In this document: positions 60,158-64,000 of the stretch, piece by piece
How the letters are laid out: each line of letters opens with the position of its first letter
Numbering within the stretch: the stretch's first letter is position 1
Assembly: GCF_020731285.1 (NCBI RefSeq)
Contig: NZ_JAJFOW010000002.1
Coordinates: 124,001-188,000 of the forward strand
Reading direction: 5' to 3'
Source of the DNA: Cohnella baijiui
Lineage (GTDB): Bacteria > Bacillota > Bacilli > Paenibacillales > Paenibacillaceae
Length of the DNA stretch: 64,000 bases
Program-made: the position numbers and the translations under genes
Notes under the pieces: model-generated
The model's database searches: none
What the model was told of the DNA's origin: nothing
What the model saw: the letters and a program-made list of their open reading frames with translations, nothing else

Positions 60158-60901
60158 TCAGGCGTCCCGGAATTCGTTCGGCGTGCATCCGGCATGCTGT
60201 TTGAAGAGCGCACGGAAATACTTGTGGTTGGCCAAGCCGCACATCTGCGAGATGTCCGGCACTTTGAGCGCAGTCTCCTTCAGCAGCTTCTTCGCCTTGT
60301 GCATTCTCCGCTCCGTGACGTAATCCGACAGATTTTGCCCCGTCTCGCGCTTGAACATGTCGGAGAGGTATTTCGGATGCAGGTACACATGCTCCGCCAG
60401 ATAGGACAGCGACAGTTCCCGATCGAGCCTCTCGTTCACCAAGTTCTTCACTTTGCGGATCAGCAGTCGTTCGTTGTCGTCGCCCGGCGCATCGTCCGGC
60501 GCATCGTCCGGCGCTTCGCCCTTGCGGGAATCCGCTTCCTCCCTGATCCTGTGCAGCACGCGCGCCAGCTCGACCCGCTCGATCGGCTTGAGCAAGTAAT
60601 CGGCCGCGCCGTAACGGAGAGCCTCCCGCACGTAAGCGAACTCGTCGTAGCCGCTAATGACGATGAATGCGGCGCTCGGGTGGGATTGCCGGGCCAGCCC
60701 CATCAGCTCGAGGCCGTTCATCTCCCGCATGCGGATATCGGTAATGACCAGATCGACCTCTTCCTGCCTGCGGAGCCATTCCCATGCCTCCTTGCCGCTC
60801 GCCGCCTCCGTCACCTGCAGGCGGGAGGGCACGATCTGCTCCACCAGCGCGCGGATTCCCTGACGGATCTTGGCCTCATCCTCAACGATCAATATCTTCA
60901 T
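60158..60901 (-). CDS. YesN-type response regulator with AraC output domain
   Basis: 247 residues from ATG 60899-60901 (MKILIVEDEAKIR) with GGGAGGAGG upstream. Receiver domain 1-120 with phospho-acceptor Asp in DLVITDIRMREMNGLELM and Lys in YLLKPIERVELA. A short linker leads to the AraC domain at about 145-247 (LSYLAEHVYLHPKYLSDMFK, TPNEFRDA). It lacks the long middle region of the regulator at 47976. The start lies 20 bp inside the end of the kinase gene. Likely activator of the transporter-PL8 operon downstream. Confidence 0.92.
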   Translation of the reverse strand: MKILIVEDEAKIRQGIRALVEQIVPSRLQVTEAASGKEAWEWLRRQEEVDLVITDIRMREMNGLELMGLARQSHPSAAFIVISGYDEFAYVREALRYGAADYLLKPIERVELARVLHRIREEADSRKGEAPDDAPDDAPGDDNERLLIRKVKNLVNERLDRELSLSYLAEHVYLHPKYLSDMFKRETGQNLSDYVTERRMHKAKKLLKETALKVPDISQMCGLANHKYFRALFKQHAGCTPNEFRDA

Positions 60902-62663
60902 GATTTCCGTCCTCCTCCCATTGGAATGGCATATGAACATGGATGGACACGCCCGCATGCGACGCTTCGATCTCCAACCCGTACGGCTCGCCGTAGAGCA
61001 GCCTCAGCCGCTGGTGGATGTTGCGCAGCGCGAAGCCTTTCGTGCGCTTCCCGGCGCCGCGTGCGGTCACGGGAGGTTCCGGTTCGTAGACATTCCGCTG
61101 GATCTCTTGCAGCCGAGCGGGATCGATTCCCCGTCCGTTGTCCCGAACGCACAGCAGCAGATCTTGACCCGAGACCTTGGACACGAGCGTCACCTTGATC
61201 GGCTCTTCGCCCAGCCCGTGCTCGATCGCGTTCTCGACGAGCGGCTGCAGGATCAGCTTCGGCACGATCGCCAGCTCGTGCGCGAAGTCGACCACGATGT
61301 CAAACTGCAGCCTGTCCTCCAGGCGGAAGGCCTGAATATTCAAGTAGCTCTCCACGAACGCCAGTTCATCCTGCAAGTGCACGCTCCGTTCCTTGTTGTT
61401 CACCGTGTACCGAAGCAGCTTGCCCAGGCTGGCGATGACTTCGGACAGGCTCTCGTGCTTCTCCCGATGGGCGGCCATGGAGATCGATTCCAGCGTGTTG
61501 TACAGAAAGTGCGGATTCATCTGGCTGAGCAGAGCGCTGAGCGCCGCGTCCTTCTCCCTCAGCCGCAGCTCGTAGATATCCTTGATCATGATGTTGAGCT
61601 GCGAGACCATCGTATTGAAGCCTTCGGTCAGCAGCCCGACCTCGTCCCGCGAGATGACCTTGGCTCTGCCTTCGAAATCGCCGTTCTGCACGCGCCGCAT
61701 GCGGTTCAGCAACTGCTTGATCGGCTTGACGAAGTTGTTCGACGTCAGCACCGCCAGCAGATACGCGAGAACCAGCGCGGCCGCGGAGATCCACAGCGTG
61801 AAGCTGGTCAATTGCCGAGCATCGGCCAGCACGTCGTCCCGCGGAACGGCGCTGACGATGGTCAAGCCGCCGTAATTCGTGGAGCGCTTCGAGATCAGCC
61901 AGCGGTCGGACGGCGCGTCCGCGATGCTCCGGTAGCTCGCGCTTCCCGCCTCATCGAACGGATAGAGCTGCCGGAAGTCGTCGTTGAAAACGAACAGTTT
62001 GCTGTTGTCGGTCACCTTGACGCTGGAGAGGATCTTCTCGAAGCCGTCGCTGGTCAGATCGATCTTCACATAGCCGAGATCCTTGTTCGTGGTCGGTTCC
62101 TTGATCAGCCGCGCCAGCGAGAGAACCTGCTTCGGCGCGTCGCGATAATAGGTTTCGTTCTCCGGAGGAAGAATGACCAAGCCCCCGTCCTTCCGCTTCG
62201 CCTGCTCCATCCAAGAATTGGACGACGTCTCCCAGCTTCGCTGAACGGTCTCCAGCAGATTGCTGAACAGGCTGCCGTCCAGCGCGAAAATAAACACGCC
62301 TTCCAATTCCGTCCGCTCGATGATCTGGGACGAGATTAATTCGTTGATGCTCGTTACTTCGCTGACCGTCAAGTAGCCGCTGTGGGCGCCCGGATCTTTG
62401 TGGCGATTCAGCACGGCCATGACGCCGGAGTCGTAATAGATCGAGAGCGTAATCCGGTCCATGTCCTGCACGTAGCGCTCCAGATTGATCGCGACCTGCT
62501 CGGAGATCTGCTCCGAGTACGCTTGGGCGTCCCGCTCGACGTTCGAGGAATATCGCTGGTAGGTCAAGAAACCGCTCAATAAAAATGGAAGCGTAATCAT
62601 AAGACCGAACAAAATGAGGAACTTCGTTCGAATGGAGACGAAACGCGAGGCGTTGCGGATCAT
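60882..62663 (-). CDS. YesM-type sensor histidine kinase
   Basis: 593 residues. First membrane segment FLILFGLMITLPFLLSGFLT, extracellular dCache-like domain (about 35-285), second membrane segment LWISAALVLAYLLAVLTS, HAMP region, His_kinase with ALLSQMNPHFLYNTLESISM (His about 390) and an ATPase domain with LILQPLVENAIEHGLGEEPI and CVRDNGRGIDP. It overlaps the response regulator gene by 20 bp. It probably senses an oligosaccharide from the polymer cut by the PL8 lyase. Confidence 0.92.
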   Translation of the reverse strand: MIRNASRFVSIRTKFLILFGLMITLPFLLSGFLTYQRYSSNVERDAQAYSEQISEQVAINLERYVQDMDRITLSIYYDSGVMAVLNRHKDPGAHSGYLTVSEVTSINELISSQIIERTELEGVFIFALDGSLFSNLLETVQRSWETSSNSWMEQAKRKDGGLVILPPENETYYRDAPKQVLSLARLIKEPTTNKDLGYVKIDLTSDGFEKILSSVKVTDNSKLFVFNDDFRQLYPFDEAGSASYRSIADAPSDRWLISKRSTNYGGLTIVSAVPRDDVLADARQLTSFTLWISAAALVLAYLLAVLTSNNFVKPIKQLLNRMRRVQNGDFEGRAKVISRDEVGLLTEGFNTMVSQLNIMIKDIYELRLREKDAALSALLSQMNPHFLYNTLESISMAAHREKHESLSEVIASLGKLLRYTVNNKERSVHLQDELAFVESYLNIQAFRLEDRLQFDIVVDFAHELAIVPKLILQPLVENAIEHGLGEEPIKVTLVSKVSGQDLLLCVRDNGRGIDPARLQEIQRNVYEPEPPVTARGAGKRTKGFALRNIHQRLRLLYGEPYGLEIEASHAGVSIHVHMPFQWEEDGNHEDIDR

Positions 62664-62702
62664 GGTGGAGCCCCCTTGCCAGATGTCTTTCTACTGTATT
62701 AC

Positions 62703-62743
62703 AAAAGAACCCGAGAAGGATAGATCCTCTTCGGGTTCTTTGT
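62703..62743 (-). terminator. Intrinsic terminator of the FAD-dependent oxidoreductase gene
   Basis: AAAGAACCCGA (62704-62714) pairs with TCGGGTTCTTT (62731-62741), extended by AGGAT/ATCCT inside. On the minus strand TTTTGT follows. It lies 20 bp after the stop at 62761 and 40 bp before the kinase ATG. Confidence 0.85.
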
Positions 62744-62760
62744 CGAATCGCGTCGACTGG

Positions 62761-64000
62761 CTACGCCAGAACGGCTCCGCCCGCGACAAGCTCCCGCTGC
62801 AGGAGCACGACATCGAGCTCGGCCGGCGAGACCCCCTGCCGGACGGCGAGCCCGGCCGCCGTTCCCGCCGCCTGCCCCGTCGCCATGCAGCTCGGCGTCA
62901 GCCGCGTCGTCGCCAGCGCCTCGTGCGAAGTCGAGATGCAGCGTCCCGCCACCAGCAGATTGCGCACCTTGCGCGGAAGCAGGCAGCGGTAAGGAATGTC
63001 GTAAGCGCCGTCGCCCTGCACCCAGGCGGCCGTCACGCCTTTGCCCGAAGGATCGTGGATGTCGATCGGGTAGCCGCTGCGGGCGACGACGTCGTCGAAC
63101 CGGCGGCCCTGAATGACATCGTCGGCCTGCAGCGTGTACGCCCCTTCGATTCGCCGCGTCTCGCGAATGCCGATCTGCGCGCCGACGTTCGAGATGGAGG
63201 CGTTCTCGAAACCCGGCAGGTTAGCCGTCATGAACGCCGCCACCATGAGCACCTGCTTGCGGCCCAGCTCCTCGGCTTCCGTCAAATCCTCCACTTCCAG
63301 GCCGTTCAATCCCTGCACCCGGGTCGTGTTCACCAGCACTTCATCCTCCGCCGGGCCGGTGAACATGAGCACCTGCTCGCGGTTGATCGGCAGATTGGCA
63401 TTTTGCCAATGCTTCTTGAAGCCTTGAATGCCCGAGAGCGGCAGATGCGTCAGCTCGTCGAACGGCGTCTTGTGGTAGAACTCGTCCGGATGGTCGATCA
63501 TATATTGCTTGACCTTCTGCAAGTCGACGCCCCGCATCCGGAATTTCATCGTCATCGGCTGGGTCAAATTGTCGCCGCCGCGGCCGACGAGACAGGGCGC
63601 GCCCGCTTGATAAGCCAAATCGGCGTCCCCCGTCGCATCCACGAACAGCTTGCCTTGTACCCGGATCTTGCCGGACTTCGTCGCCAATTGAATCGCCTCG
63701 ATCTCCCCGTCCGCCGTCCGCACTTCGTCCATGAAGCTGTGCAGCATCAGCTTCACGCCCGCTTCCTTCAGCATATCGACGGCCAGCACCTTGTACATCT
63801 CCGGATGGTAGGGGGTCAGCGTATTCGTGAAGCCGACCGTATCCCGCAGATGGCCTGGGGAGCCGCCCATCGCCATCAGCCGGTCGACGATCTCCTGCGC
63901 GATCCCCTTGATGACTTGCTTGCCGCTTAGCGTGTGGAACGTCATCCACGGATAGACGAGCGCCGCCGTCGACATCCCGCCGATAAAGCCGTATCGTTCG
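62761..64000 (-). CDS. FAD-dependent oxidoreductase (PF12831), 5' part outside the window
   Basis: The frame is open from base 64000 through ERYGFIGGMSTAALVYPWMT to TAG or TAA at 62761, 413 residues seen; an internal ATG at 63975 is not the true start because the preceding residues are typical of the family. GKLFVDATGDADLAYQAGAP, IPYRCLLPRKVRNLLVAGRC and LTPSCMATGQAAGTAAGLAV mark the PF12831 FAD-dependent oxidoreductase family; the N-terminal dinucleotide-binding motif is missing with the 5' end. Many relatives in Paenibacillus lie beside sugar operons and their substrates are unknown. The relic at 35113-35402 belongs to the same family. Confidence 0.88.
   Translation of the reverse strand, partial: ERYGFIGGMSTAALVYPWMTFHTLSGKQVIKGIAQEIVDRLMAMGGSPGHLRDTVGFTNTLTPYHPEMYKVLAVDMLKEAGVKLMLHSFMDEVRTADGEIEAIQLATKSGKIRVQGKLFVDATGDADLAYQAGAPCLVGRGGDNLTQPMTMKFRMRGVDLQKVKQYMIDHPDEFYHKTPFDELTHLPLSGIQGFKKHWQNANLPINREQVLMFTGPAEDEVLVNTTRVQGLNGLEVEDLTEAEELGRKQVLMVAAFMTANLPGFENASISNVGAQIGIRETRRIEGAYTLQADDVIQGRRFDDVVARSGYPIDIHDPSGKGVTAAWVQGDGAYDIPYRCLLPRKVRNLLVAGRCISTSHEALATTRLTPSCMATGQAAGTAAGLAVRQGVSPAELDVVLLQRELVAGGAVLA

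Overview
The window looks like chromosomal DNA of a high-GC member of the Paenibacillaceae (Paenibacillus or Cohnella type). The signs are Firmicute-style ribosome binding sites (AGGAGG with ATG, GTG or TTG starts), secreted enzymes anchored by three SLH domains, YesM/YesN-type two-component systems with AraC output domains, LplA/LplB/LplC-type sugar ABC transporters, CcpA-like cre sites, and Zur, PerR and PhoP-like operators. No rRNA, tRNA, IS element or CRISPR array was seen. Most genes are on the minus strand.

Layout. 1-840: the 5' part of an EamA transporter gene read from a clear sigma-A promoter through a guanine-class purine riboswitch wired as an ON switch. 874-3806: AraC regulator and D-lyxose isomerase. 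3811-4560: gene-free DNA with degenerate repeats. 4561-6045: XRE/DUF1232 protein and a YtaF/MntP-family protein, divergent. 6060-14021: an AraC regulator and, downstream, a secreted propeller protein, a sugar ABC transporter, a metallophosphoesterase, a Gfo/Idh oxidoreductase and a GNAT. 14238-20999: DUF1304 protein, then a HupE/UreJ protein, an SLH-anchored purple-acid-type phosphatase and a second HupE/UreJ-like protein with PhoP-box-like promoters, then a YibE/F protein. 21008-28930: a beta-1,3-glucan module: LacI regulator, GH64 glucanase and a giant SLH-GH16 glucanase whose frame is cut by one in-frame TAG. 29036-31135: P1B-4 metal-efflux ATPase with Fur/PerR-like boxes.

31400-35080 is a more AT-rich, probably acquired resistance-type segment on the plus strand: a possible toxin-antitoxin remnant, a nucleotidyltransferase, a short leader ORF followed by three intrinsic terminators, an MFS drug exporter, and an aminoglycoside/lincosamide-type nucleotidyltransferase. 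35113-38162: a decayed FAD-oxidoreductase fragment and znuCBA with two Zur boxes. 38163-40323: repeat-rich DNA around a thioredoxin-reductase-like gene that shares an operator with the Rrf2 gene at 49991.

40324-49690: a YesN/YesM system and, below it, an Lpl-type transporter operon ending in a GH101-like hydrolase; both promoters carry the same 21-bp-spaced direct repeat. 50560-62663: a second two-component system, a sugar ABC transporter, an SGNH esterase and a 1,883-residue SLH-anchored PL8 lyase, which reads as a locus for a xanthan- or glycosaminoglycan-like acidic polysaccharide. 62761-64000: part of an FAD-dependent oxidoreductase. Across the window, cell-surface enzymes cut polymers, ABC transporters import the pieces, and local AraC, LacI and two-component regulators plus CcpA decide expression.
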